Both the position numbers and the translations under genes were made by a program. Source: Rhodoferax sp. (GTDB taxonomy: Bacteria; Pseudomonadota; Gammaproteobacteria; Burkholderiales; Burkholderiaceae_C). Taken from it: a DNA stretch of 12,656 nt. The notes beneath the pieces are model-generated. The model did no database searches and had not been told where the DNA came from. It saw only the letters and a list, made by a program, of their open reading frames with translations. Below, one piece after another: positions 1 through 7,005 of this stretch. Each line of letters opens with the position of its first letter. Within the stretch, counting starts at the first letter, position 1. The stretch spans positions 1-12,656 of the forward strand of contig VERU01000027.1 in assembly GCA_018882485.1 (NCBI GenBank), in the 5' to 3' direction.

Positions 1-1052
1 CCCTGCGGCGGTCCAACGTCTTCGATCTGATCGGCTCCGAGGCCCGCACCATCCGCGAGCGCGTCGGCCTGGTGGACACCTCCGTGTTCTCGCGCTTCGA
101 AGTGACCGGTCCGAACGCCGAAGCCTGGCTGGACAGGCTGCTGGCGGCACGACTGCCGGCGGCCGGTCGCGCCAGACTGGCACCCATGCTGGGGCATGAC
201 GGGCGACTCAAGGGCGACCTCACTGCCTTTCACTGGGCGGACGGGACGTACTGGCTGATGGGCTCCTACTACCTGCGTGAATTCCACCTGCGCTGGTTTG
301 CCGACCACGCGATGCCCGATGCACAGGTCCGCGACATCTCGGATGCCACAACCGGATTCCTCCTGACCGGGCCTGCAGCAGGGCGTGTTCTTCAACGATG
401 CACCCACCAGCAGCTCGACCTGCCCTTCATGGGTTGCGGCGAACTCGATGTCGGCATGATCAGGGCCCGTGTGGGGCGCCTGTCGATCGCCGGTGAACTC
501 GGATTCGAGATCCATTGCGAGGCGGCCGAGCATGCAACCCTGCGACAGTCCCTGCTGGAGGCCGGTCGTGCCGACGGCATCGCCGAAGTGGGGTACTACG
601 CGCTCAACAGCCTCCGCCTGGAAAAGAGCTTCGGAATCTGGTCGCACGAATTCACCCAGGGTTACACACCCGCGATGACCGGCCTGGACCGCTGGATCGC
701 GTTCGACAAGGGCGACTTCATCGGGCGCGAGGCGGCGCTGGCAGCGCGCCAAGCGGACCGGCATCCTTCGACCCTGGTCACCCTGGAAATTGACGCGACC
801 GACGCCGACGCAAGAGGCTTCGAACCGATCTGGCATGGCAATCGACGGGTGGGATTCGTCACGTCGGGCGGATACGGCTACACCGTCCGCCAGAGCCTGG
901 CGATGGCGATGGTCGATCGGGCCTTCGCCCAGCCAGGCACGGCGCTCACGGTGCACGTGCTGGGGATACTGCGCGCCGCTCGCGTCGTACCGCCATCCCC
1001 CTACGATCCAGAAGGCACGGCCATGCGTGCCGCTGCAAACCACGGCGCATGA
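1..1052 (+). CDS. GcvT-domain protein, 5'-truncated by window edge
   Basis: The open frame enters from the left edge (first full codon at base 3) and ends with TGA at 1050-1052, so the true start lies outside. The GTG at 72 falls inside the conserved segment ERVGLVDTSVFSRFEVTG and is not a start. About 349 residues are visible. They match the GcvT fold and its C-terminal barrel in order: the VGLxD...FEVTGP opening, LLTGPAAGRVLQR, IAGELGFEIH, then NSLRLEKSFGIWSHE and KGDFIGREAAL, and finally TSGGYGYTVRQS. This family uses tetrahydrofolate to accept a one-carbon unit from an aminomethyl or N-methyl substrate. The SLRLEK...W.HE and TSGGYGYT blocks resemble the C-terminal half of dimethylglycine/sarcosine dehydrogenase-like flavoproteins, so an FAD domain may lie upstream; a free-standing aminomethyltransferase is the alternative. 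The stop overlaps the MttB-family start by 4 bases, implying coupled translation. Family is sure; substrate is not. Confidence 0.85.
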   Translation, partial: LRRSNVFDLIGSEARTIRERVGLVDTSVFSRFEVTGPNAEAWLDRLLAARLPAAGRARLAPMLGHDGRLKGDLTAFHWADGTYWLMGSYYLREFHLRWFADHAMPDAQVRDISDATTGFLLTGPAAGRVLQRCTHQQLDLPFMGCGELDVGMIRARVGRLSIAGELGFEIHCEAAEHATLRQSLLEAGRADGIAEVGYYALNSLRLEKSFGIWSHEFTQGYTPAMTGLDRWIAFDKGDFIGREAALAARQADRHPSTLVTLEIDATDADARGFEPIWHGNRRVGFVTSGGYGYTVRQSLAMAMVDRAFAQPGTALTVHVLGILRAARVVPPSPYDPEGTAMRAAANHGA

Positions 1053-2599
1053 ATACATCCACCTCCCACAGCAGCAAGGCTGGCCGCCGACGCGGTCGCA
1101 GCGAATCGCAAATTCCGCCGATCCGGCAAACGAGTTACCGCTCCCTGACGAACCCGTTCGTTCCGCAAACGGTATTCAGCGACGACCAGGTGCAGGCGAT
1201 ACACGCCACCGCACTCCGAATTCTCCAGGAACTCGGCATCAAGGTGCTGCTGCCACAGGCCTTGGCGGTGTACAAGGCCGCCGGGGCCATCGTAGACCCC
1301 GACACCCAGATGGTACGCATCGGCGCCGAGCTGGTCACGGCCGCCCTGGCCACTGCGCCCCGGGCTATTCCCTGCATGGCCGGCGACCGCAGTCGCGATG
1401 TTCGCTTCGAACTGGGCCGGCTGAACTTCCTGGCGGGCTGCGGGTCACCCAACGTCTCCGATCTGGATCAGGGGCGCCGGGCAGGGACGCTTGCCGATTT
1501 CGAAAACGCCATACGGATCATCCAGGGGTTTGACGTCCTGCATCTGCAGGGCCCTTACATCGAGCCGCAGGACATCGACCCGCGCTTCCGTCACTACGCG
1601 ATGACCCGTGCGCAGCTGACCCTGTCGGACAAGCTGCCCAACGTCTATGCGCGCGGTACGCAGCAGGTCGAGGACAGCTTCGAGATGATCCGGCTGGCCC
1701 GCGGGCTGTCCGAATCGGAATTTCTCGCCACACCCTGCTGCTGGGGCGTCATCAACACCAATTCGCCCCGGCAGCTCGACATTCCCATGGCGCAGGGCAT
1801 CATCGACTTCGCGCGCCATGGGCAGCCCACCGTCATCACGCCCTTCTGCCTGGCCGGCGCGATGGCGCCGGTCACCGTCGCCGGAGCGCTGGCGCTGCAG
1901 CACGCGGAGGCGCTGGCGGGCATCACGCTGGCCCAGCTGACGCGCCAGGGGGCTCCCGTGCTGTACGGCAGCTTCGCCTCCAATGTCGATCTGCGATCGG
2001 GTTCTCCGACCTTCGGCACCCCTGAACACATCAAGGCCACACTAGGCTCGGGCCAGTTGGCCCGCCTGATCGGACTGCCATGGCGATCGGGTGCGGGCTG
2101 CGCCGCCGCCAGCCCGGACGTCCAGGCCGCCCACGAGACGCAGTTCGGTCTGTGGGCCTCGGTGCTGGCGGGCTCGAGCCTGTGCATCCATGCGGCCGGA
2201 TGGGTCGAAGGCGGACTGACCTTCTCCTTCGAGAAGCTCATCACCGACCTCGAAGCCCTGCAGACCCTGGCCGAACTGTGCCAAACATCGCCCGGGGACA
2301 CCGACGCGATCGGCTACGACGCCATCGCCGATGTCGCTCCCGGCGGGCACTTCTTTTCGACGCAGCACACCATGGAACGTTACCGGACCGCCTTTTACGA
2401 GCCGCTGGTCGCCGACCTGTCGAATTTCGGCAACTGGACCGAATCCGGCGCCCTGAGAACCATCGACCGCGCCCGCTCGGTCTGGAAACGCAGACTGGAC
2501 GAGTTCACCGCGCCGGAATCCGCTCGGGCCCAGGCCGAATCACTGGATGCCTTCATCGCCCGGCGAACCGCCGAAGGAGGCGCGGCACCCGTTTCCTGA
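1049..2599 (+). CDS. Trimethylamine methyltransferase (MttB) family protein, non-pyrrolysine type
   Basis: The 516-residue product looks like a full-length MttB superfamily member. Recognisable segments are the helix-rich N-terminal stretch after about residue 40 (ALRILQELGIKVL), the TIM-barrel core with PFCLAGAMAPVTVAGALALQ and HAEALAGITLAQL, then GSGQLARLIGLPWRSGAG, WVEGGLTFSFEKLITDLEAL, and the C-terminal GGHFFSTQHTMERYRTAFYEP and FIARRTAEGG. Pyrrolysine-containing MttB demethylates trimethylamine through an in-frame TAG; this frame has none. It therefore belongs with the homologues known from anaerobes to demethylate quaternary amines such as glycine betaine, proline betaine or carnitine-type compounds, normally passing the methyl group to a corrinoid protein. 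No corrinoid protein is seen here. The ATG overlaps the upstream GcvT-domain stop (ATGA), so the two proteins are probably made together and may share a one-carbon pathway. The first 30 residues are basic and Ser-rich, unlike a signal peptide. Cytoplasmic. Substrate is inferred only as an N-methyl amine. Confidence 0.85.
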   Translation: MNTSTSHSSKAGRRRGRSESQIPPIRQTSYRSLTNPFVPQTVFSDDQVQAIHATALRILQELGIKVLLPQALAVYKAAGAIVDPDTQMVRIGAELVTAALATAPRAIPCMAGDRSRDVRFELGRLNFLAGCGSPNVSDLDQGRRAGTLADFENAIRIIQGFDVLHLQGPYIEPQDIDPRFRHYAMTRAQLTLSDKLPNVYARGTQQVEDSFEMIRLARGLSESEFLATPCCWGVINTNSPRQLDIPMAQGIIDFARHGQPTVITPFCLAGAMAPVTVAGALALQHAEALAGITLAQLTRQGAPVLYGSFASNVDLRSGSPTFGTPEHIKATLGSGQLARLIGLPWRSGAGCAAASPDVQAAHETQFGLWASVLAGSSLCIHAAGWVEGGLTFSFEKLITDLEALQTLAELCQTSPGDTDAIGYDAIADVAPGGHFFSTQHTMERYRTAFYEPLVADLSNFGNWTESGALRTIDRARSVWKRRLDEFTAPESARAQAESLDAFIARRTAEGGAAPVS

Positions 2600-2627
2600 G
2601 GGCGGGCCGGAAACAGGCGCCCCGCCC
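2600..2627. terminator. GC-rich hairpin between convergent genes
   Basis: Immediately after the MttB-family stop, GGGCGGG (2600-2606) can pair with CCCGCCC (2621-2627). GCC at 2606-2608 can alternatively pair with GGC at 2616-2618, leaving a 7-base loop GGAAACA. The 48-base gap between two convergent genes makes a shared terminator plausible. There is no T-run on either side, so a canonical intrinsic terminator is not shown. Confidence 0.35.
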
Positions 2628-2647
2628 CCCGGCAGTGCATCTGCCGC

Positions 2648-4207
2648 TCAGACTCCGAAGCTGGTGTACTGCCAGTCCGCCCACCCGGGCACAGCCGCCG
2701 GCTTGAGCCAGCTGCGACGAACGACGGCGTTGGCCCCGTTGGTGAGCCAGACATAGGCGGAGGTCTGGTCCATCAATCGCTGGATCTCCAGCACCTTGTC
2801 CCGACGCTTGGCGATATCCAGCTCATCCGCTGCCTCGTTGTAGAGGCGCTCGAAGTCCGGGCTGTTCCAGCGCGACCAGTTCCAGACGCCGATCTGGGCG
2901 GGACGGAACCATTGCAGCACAAAGTTCGGGTCATGCTTGCCGTTGAACTGGACCATGTACAGCTCGAGGTTCTTGCCGATCTCGTCCTTGCCGGAGTTCC
3001 AGAAGGTGGCAGGCGTCTGCTGGTCAACGTCCACGGTGATGCCGATCTCGGCCAGGAGCGCCCGGGCGACCAGAGCCATGTTCTGAAACTGCGGCTGGTT
3101 CAGGATGGTCAGACGCAGTTTCAGACTCGTGACACCGGCGGCGGCCAGCAGGCGGCGGGCCTCCGCAACGTTGCGACGATACACCGGGGCTTCTTTCCAG
3201 TGACCGAGGATCTGGGGCGGCAAAGCGGTGTTCAAGCGGGGAGCTTTTCCGTTGTAGCCCGCAAGAACCATCTGATCCACATCCACGCCCAGCCGGATGG
3301 CCTGGCGCACGCGAAGGTCCGACAGCGGGCCCTTCTCGACGTTCATCCCCAGCCACACGAAGGCCATTCCTGGGACGTCGTCCACCGTCACCCCGGCCAC
3401 ACCGCGCAGGGGATCGGCCGCCGTCGGATTGAGCAGGGCAAAGTCCACCTCTCCAGCACGGACGGCCAACTCGGTGGTCTTGGGGTCAGAGATCACACGC
3501 AGGCTGATTTCATCGAAATGCGGCTTTCGGCCCGAATATGCGGGGTTGCGCTTGAGAACCACACCCTTCTGCCGGTCGTAAGCCCCCATCTGGTAAGCAC
3601 CGGAACCCACCGGCGCAGTGCCGATGTCGCCCCCCCGCTGCTCGACCGCCTTCTTGCTGACGATACTCCCGGAAATGTCCGAGATGGCAATGTCGAAGAC
3701 ATTGGCCCGCGGTGCGGACAGGACGATCCGACCCTCATACTTGCTGCGGACTTCCACCCGCACCAGATGCAGCCAGTCTGCCTTGTACGGCGAATCCTTG
3801 CCCCCGGCGGCAGCGGGCAGGCCGATGCGCTCGAAGCTGAACTTCACATCCTCGGCCGTCATCTCGCCAAATCCATCCGTGAACATCTGGCCCGGCTTCA
3901 GGCGGAAGTCAATGGCGGTCGGTGACACCTGGCGGACTTCCGCGGCGGCATCGAGTTCCAGCTCGGTCGAATTCGCCTTTGGCGACATCAGGCGCTGGTA
4001 CACCGCCCGGATGATGCCGCCCTCGGGCGGCCCGACCCGGAATGCCGGGTCACAGGTACCGATCTCCCGATCGATGCGCACAACCACCGATGGCTTCGGA
4101 CCCGCGCCCGTCTGCGCTGTCGCCCACTGCGTAAAACCAGCACCAAAAATACCGGACAGGCCCGCTCCGGCAGCCAGCAGCTCACGACGTGAAAACGGTC
4201 TGTTCAT
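2648..4207 (-). CDS. ABC transporter substrate-binding protein, family 5 (DppA/OppA type), Tat-exported
   Basis: The 519-residue product is of typical length for family 5 solute-binding proteins that capture oligopeptides, opines, glycosides or nickel complexes in the periplasm. The start at 4207 is chosen over an in-frame ATG at 4282 because AGGAG lies 7 bases upstream and the product then begins with a twin-arginine signal: FSRRELLAAG at residues 5-14, a hydrophobic stretch, and A-T-A before Q32 as a likely cleavage site. Mature features include an early TCDPAFRVGPPEGGIIRAVY segment, FRLKPGQMFTDGFGEMTAEDVKFSFER, GSGAYQMGAYDRQKGVVLKRNPAY, and VRQAIRLGVDVDQMV, all typical of the family. No permease or ATPase gene is adjacent, so its membrane partners are encoded elsewhere. 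It lies 160 bases downstream of the formylglycine-generating enzyme gene on the same strand and has its own promoter with an 18-bp dyad related to one before the sulfatase. Ligand unknown. Confidence 0.9.
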   Translation of the reverse strand: MNRPFSRRELLAAGAGLSGIFGAGFTQWATAQTGAGPKPSVVVRIDREIGTCDPAFRVGPPEGGIIRAVYQRLMSPKANSTELELDAAAEVRQVSPTAIDFRLKPGQMFTDGFGEMTAEDVKFSFERIGLPAAAGGKDSPYKADWLHLVRVEVRSKYEGRIVLSAPRANVFDIAISDISGSIVSKKAVEQRGGDIGTAPVGSGAYQMGAYDRQKGVVLKRNPAYSGRKPHFDEISLRVISDPKTTELAVRAGEVDFALLNPTAADPLRGVAGVTVDDVPGMAFVWLGMNVEKGPLSDLRVRQAIRLGVDVDQMVLAGYNGKAPRLNTALPPQILGHWKEAPVYRRNVAEARRLLAAAGVTSLKLRLTILNQPQFQNMALVARALLAEIGITVDVDQQTPATFWNSGKDEIGKNLELYMVQFNGKHDPNFVLQWFRPAQIGVWNWSRWNSPDFERLYNEAADELDIAKRRDKVLEIQRLMDQTSAYVWLTNGANAVVRRSWLKPAAVPGWADWQYTSFGV

Positions 4208-4214
4208 GGATGTA

Positions 4215-4219
4215 CTCCT
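4215..4219 (-). promoter_or_regulatory. Ribosome binding site of the family 5 binding protein
   Basis: AGGAG read on the minus strand lies 7 bases before the ATG at 4207. It decides the start against the longer in-frame ATG at 4282, which would bury the Tat signal 25 residues inside the protein. Confidence 0.75.
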
Positions 4220-4322
4220 GATGAAATGGTTGGTCGCAGTGGTCTCTGGCGGTCCGTGACGTTCAGCTATCGGAAAGGCCACGCCCCCTGACGATCAGAA
4301 TGCAGAAGATCGCCTGCGGATC

Positions 4323-4351
4323 AATGTACATATATGTACATGCTTTGTCAA
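4323..4351 (-). promoter_or_regulatory. Sigma70-type promoter of the family 5 binding protein gene
   Basis: On the minus strand a perfect -35 TTGACA (4351-4346) is followed by a 17-base spacer and a -10 TACATT (4328-4323, 4 of 6 consensus bases). Transcription would start near 4316, giving a leader of about 110 bases. The -35 box begins only 16 bases past the stop codon of the formylglycine-generating enzyme gene, leaving little room for a terminator, so readthrough from the sulfatase unit is also possible. An 18-bp dyad covers most of the spacer and nearly all of the -10. Confidence 0.7.
4324..4341. promoter_or_regulatory. Operator-like perfect 18-bp palindrome (site 1)
   Basis: ATGTACATATATGTACAT is its own reverse complement over all 18 bases. 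It covers the spacer and -10 of the promoter for the family 5 binding protein, a placement expected for a repressor that blocks RNA polymerase. It shares 13 of 18 positions with the dyad at 6924-6941, with the common form ATGKACA-N4-TGTMCAT. The regulator is not in the window. Length and symmetry would suit a GntR or TetR family dimer, but that is a guess. Confidence 0.65.
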
Positions 4352-4367
4352 CCGCCCATCCCTGTCA

Positions 4368-5321
4368 TCAGCCACCGGGCTCGAGATGCACCACGCAACG
4401 AAAGCCGATATGGCTGGTGGGGCTATCGATCGGCTGGGGATGCCGAGCCGCCGGACGGAAGCGGCGGCAGTAGTTCAGCGCGCATAGGTGCGATCCGCCC
4501 TTGATCACCTTGCGCGGCATGCCATCCGGCAGGGTCACATCGTGACTTTCATGCTCTGTGCCGCCCCGCGGATTCATTGGCAGGCCGCAGCAATCCGACG
4601 AAGTCTGCACACCCGGATGGCGTGACCACCAGTCCTGAGTCCATTCCCATACATTGCCGATGGTGTCGAACAGGCCATAGCCGTTGGCGGGGAAAGCACG
4701 AACCGGAGAGGTCCGCTCCCACCCATCTTCCAGGGTGTTCGAACGGGGAAATTCGCCCTGCCAGTAATTGGCCATCATGACGCCTCCCGGCGCAAGTTCG
4801 TTGCCCCAGGCGTAATCAGCGCCTGCAAGCCCGCCCCGGGCGGCATACTCCCACTCCGCCTCGGTCGGCAACGATTTTCCGGCCCAGTCTGCATAGGCCC
4901 GGGCATCGGGATAGGCGACATGCACGACGGGATGATCATCCAGGTCCTCGATCCCGCTGTCCGGGCCCAGGGGCCGGCGCCAGTTGGCCCCAGGCCGATA
5001 AGCCCACCATGATGCGGGGTTGCGCAGCGTCACCGCCGGCTGGTCCGGGTCGAACACGGTCGAACCCGCAACGGCCATCTCGGGCAGCAGGCCCGGATAG
5101 TCCCGAATGGTCGGCGCCACTTCAGCAAGCGTCACGTATCCGGTGGCGGCCACGAACCGTGCGAACTCCGCATTGGTCACCGGCACTTCGTCCATCAGGA
5201 AGGAGTCCACCCGAACCCGTCGAACGGGCGCTTCTTCCGGATAGAAGCGATTGCTGCCCATGTCGAACTCGCCCCCCGGGACGAACCGCATGCCCGCCCG
5301 CTGGAGCCTCCCGGTATCCAT
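4368..5321 (-). CDS. Formylglycine-generating enzyme (sulfatase-modifying factor, SUMF1-like)
   Basis: This cytosolic enzyme oxidises the active-site cysteine of type I sulfatases to C-alpha-formylglycine, using oxygen and copper. The 317-residue protein shows the FGE-sulfatase domain throughout: MRFVPGGEFDMGS at residues 11-23, EVPVTNAEFARFV at 45-57, PVVHVAYPDARAYADWAGKSLPTEAEWEYAARGG at 131-164 (given here only as landmarks), YGLFDTIGNVWEWTQDWW at 215-232, and GGSHLCALNYCRRFRPAAR near 275-293. The two cysteines expected to bind copper and perform catalysis are present as C280 and C285 with the C-x4-C spacing of genuine FGEs, followed by HIGFRCV. This separates it from the many FGE-fold proteins with other roles. 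It has no signal peptide. Its ATG is 15 bases past the sulfatase stop, with AAGG 8 bases before the start, so the two are surely co-transcribed and this is most likely the sulfatase's dedicated maturase. Confidence 0.92.
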   Translation of the reverse strand: MDTGRLQRAGMRFVPGGEFDMGSNRFYPEEAPVRRVRVDSFLMDEVPVTNAEFARFVAATGYVTLAEVAPTIRDYPGLLPEMAVAGSTVFDPDQPAVTLRNPASWWAYRPGANWRRPLGPDSGIEDLDDHPVVHVAYPDARAYADWAGKSLPTEAEWEYAARGGLAGADYAWGNELAPGGVMMANYWQGEFPRSNTLEDGWERTSPVRAFPANGYGLFDTIGNVWEWTQDWWSRHPGVQTSSDCCGLPMNPRGGTEHESHDVTLPDGMPRKVIKGGSHLCALNYCRRFRPAARHPQPIDSPTSHIGFRCVVHLEPGG

Positions 5322-5336
5322 GGAAGGTACCTTGCG

Positions 5337-6746
5337 TCAGAAGATGTTGGTCCAGGCCCGGGGCGGGAGCGACGCGTCCCACTCGGCATAGCGCGCCTTC
5401 AATTCCTCGAAGATGCCAGGGTGCGATCCCGCCAGATCAACCGTTTCACCCGGGTCCTGTTCCAGATCGAACAGCCGCGCCACCTGATTGCGAGGCTCCA
5501 GGTACAGCTTCCACTTGCCAGCCCGTACCGCAGAGTGACCATCCAGCTTCCAGTACAGGATCTCGTGGGGCGCGCCCGCGTTCTGATCGTTGAGGTAAGG
5601 CAGGAGGTCTACCCCATCGAGCGCCTGGGCCGCCTGCGTTGAAACGCCGCAGGCCGCCGCCACCGTCGGCAGGATGTCCAGAGTGCTCACCATCTTGGAA
5701 AACACCTGGCCCGGCTGAATGCGGCCAGACCACTTCATCATGAACGGCATCCGGATGCCACCCTCGAGCGTGTTGAACTTGCCGCCGGAAAACGGGGCGT
5801 TGCTGCCAGGCCGGGTGGTGGCCGACCCGTTGTCGCTCACGAAGATCACGATGGTGTTGTCGTCGAGTCCGGTGCTGCGAAGCTTCTCCAGCACCGCCCC
5901 CACCGCCTCGTCCTGTGCCAGCAGCAGGGCGTTGTAACCCCGGACGCTGATCACCGGGATGCTGTCGCGCAAACGCTCGAAATACTTCCGGGGGACCTGC
6001 AGGGGCGGTACCGGAGAGTTCATGGGAAAGTACAGCAGAAACGGCTGATCGCGGTTGCGGTCGATGAAGTCCAGCGCCTCATCCCGAAAGAAGTGCAGGA
6101 GATAGTCCTTGACCTCCACGATCTCGCCATTGCGGCGGATCTGATTCAGGCCCTCGCGGGTCCAGGCGACATCCGGGTATTCATCGTGAACGTCCACCTT
6201 GAGACTGAACATCTCCGGGTCATCCTGATTCGTGGCCTGCAAGCTGGTGTTGCCGTAAAAGACAACGGAATGATCGAACCCCCTGTTGTGGGGCAGAAAC
6301 TGGGGGCCGTGTCCCAGGTGCCACTTGCCGATGACGCCCGTGCGGTAGCCGGCGGCCTGGAACAGTTCTCCGAAATTCTTCTCGGACAGGGGAACCCCTC
6401 GGCGCAGAAACTCGGCGTCCCCCTGCAAGGGGGCCAGCCCGCCATCTTCGGTGCGCACGGGACGACGCTCTGGAAACGCACCCGAAGACACCTGCTGCTC
6501 AAAGCCGAACCGCTGCTGGTAGCGGCCCGTGATCAGCCCAGCCCTGGAGGGGCTGCACAGGGGCGCCGTGCAATATCCATCGGTGAAACGCACTCCTTCG
6601 CGACCGATGCTGTCGATATGGACCGTCTCGACCAGCCGACTCCCGTAGGCCGACAGATCGCCGTATCCCATGTCATCGGCCAGGATGATGACCACATTGG
6701 GGCGTCCCGACCGCGGGACGGCCTGTGCTGGCGGGTGTGCGTTCAA
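5337..6746 (-). CDS. Type I (formylglycine-dependent) sulfatase, arylsulfatase-like, TTG start
   Basis: The 469-residue alkaline-phosphatase-superfamily sulfatase hydrolyses sulfate esters. The maturation motif C-S-P-S-R is at residues 64-68 inside CSPSRAGLITGR, so C64 is the residue converted to formylglycine. The metal-binding D24-D25 (ILADDMGYGD), K141 and H143 (GKWHLG), and D305-N306 (FVSDNGS) are all in place. The segment that normally reads P-H-x-P and supplies a second active-site His reads NSPVPPLQ, with V246 instead. No signal peptide is visible before the first strand (RPNVVIILADD), so the enzyme is probably cytoplasmic and its substrate must be imported. The start codon is TTG at 6746; AAAGGAG sits 6 bases upstream, and the next in-frame ATG would remove the metal-binding aspartates. 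The maturase gene follows after 15 bases. Substrate unknown: carbohydrate, aryl and alkyl sulfates all fit. Confidence 0.9.
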   Translation of the reverse strand: MNAHPPAQAVPRSGRPNVVIILADDMGYGDLSAYGSRLVETVHIDSIGREGVRFTDGYCTAPLCSPSRAGLITGRYQQRFGFEQQVSSGAFPERRPVRTEDGGLAPLQGDAEFLRRGVPLSEKNFGELFQAAGYRTGVIGKWHLGHGPQFLPHNRGFDHSVVFYGNTSLQATNQDDPEMFSLKVDVHDEYPDVAWTREGLNQIRRNGEIVEVKDYLLHFFRDEALDFIDRNRDQPFLLYFPMNSPVPPLQVPRKYFERLRDSIPVISVRGYNALLLAQDEAVGAVLEKLRSTGLDDNTIVIFVSDNGSATTRPGSNAPFSGGKFNTLEGGIRMPFMMKWSGRIQPGQVFSKMVSTLDILPTVAAACGVSTQAAQALDGVDLLPYLNDQNAGAPHEILYWKLDGHSAVRAGKWKLYLEPRNQVARLFDLEQDPGETVDLAGSHPGIFEELKARYAEWDASLPPRAWTNIF

Positions 6747-6752
6747 GGAAGG

Positions 6753-6759
6753 CTCCTTT
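6753..6759 (-). promoter_or_regulatory. Strong ribosome binding site fixing the TTG start of the sulfatase
   Basis: AAAGGAG on the minus strand ends 6 bases before TTG at 6746-6744. This near-ideal Shine-Dalgarno is the main evidence for the unusual initiation codon. Confidence 0.75.
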
Positions 6760-6812
6760 CAGGTAGACATCACCGGAAAACATCGCGTCGAATCCCCGCA
6801 TGCCGCGCCCGG

Positions 6813-6858
6813 GGCAAGGCCTTGCCGGCCGCCGCACGCGATCACCCGGATATCGGGT
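6813..6858. repeat. Two inverted repeats in the sulfatase 5' leader
   Basis: The predicted leader between about 6905 and the start at 6746 contains a perfect 14-bp palindrome GGCAAGGCCTTGCC (6813-6826) and a short hairpin with arms ACCCG (6844-6848) and CGGGT (6854-6858) around a 5-base loop. They could structure the leader RNA or act as further protein sites. I recognise no riboswitch. In GC-rich DNA such repeats can be chance. Confidence 0.3.
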
Positions 6859-6911
6859 AACAGGGCTGTCGGTCAGGGACACGGCAGGCCCACGGCATCG
6901 GTACGCGGTGC

Positions 6912-6940
6912 ATCCTAGCATTCATGGACACTGATGTCCA
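6912..6940 (-). promoter_or_regulatory. Sigma70-type promoter of the sulfatase-FGE unit
   Basis: On the minus strand, -35 TGGACA (6940-6935, 5 of 6 consensus bases) is followed by exactly 17 bases and -10 TAGGAT (6917-6912, 4 of 6). Transcription would begin near 6905, giving a leader of about 160 bases before the TTG start. The -35 box is part of the dyad at 6924-6941. Confidence 0.6.
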
Positions 6941-6941
6941 T
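6924..6941. promoter_or_regulatory. Operator-like 18-bp dyad (site 2)
   Basis: ATGGACACTGATGTCCAT has two perfect 7-base arms (ATGGACA and TGTCCAT) around a 4-base centre. It overlaps the -35 and spacer of the sulfatase promoter. It has the same length and architecture as site 1 at 4324-4341 and agrees with it at 13 of 18 positions, so both are probably bound by one regulator. I noticed no third copy in the window by eye. Confidence 0.6.
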
Positions 6942-7005
6942 TACTGCAGCCAGCGGTCCCGGACATCGAACCAACCCATCTCTGCGGTGACCGCAAATCG
7001 TCGGC

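Noticed and set aside
72..1052. GTG at 72 as the start of the GcvT-domain protein
   Set aside because: The conserved domain continues upstream in frame to the window edge (ERVGL before VDTS), so the gene is truncated by the window, not started at 72.
2912..3925. A 337-codon plus-strand frame inside the family 5 binding protein gene
   Set aside because: It is the antisense shadow of a well-supported protein and shows no family features of its own.
4208..4282. Longer start of the family 5 binding protein at 4282
   Set aside because: It would place 25 hydrophilic residues before the twin-arginine signal, and the AGGAG at 4215-4219 is correctly spaced only for the start at 4207.
5337..6746. Choline sulfatase (BetC) as the identity of the sulfatase, which would link to the methylamine genes
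   Set aside because: The surroundings of the active site (GYCTAPLCSPSRAGLITGRY) and the missing His do not match the BetC pattern I know, and no betaine synthesis genes are adjacent.
6983..6995. TGCGGT-G-ACCGCA repeat as a terminator for the six-gene row
   Set aside because: The centre is one base, so the usable stem is only about four pairs, and no T-run follows on the minus strand.
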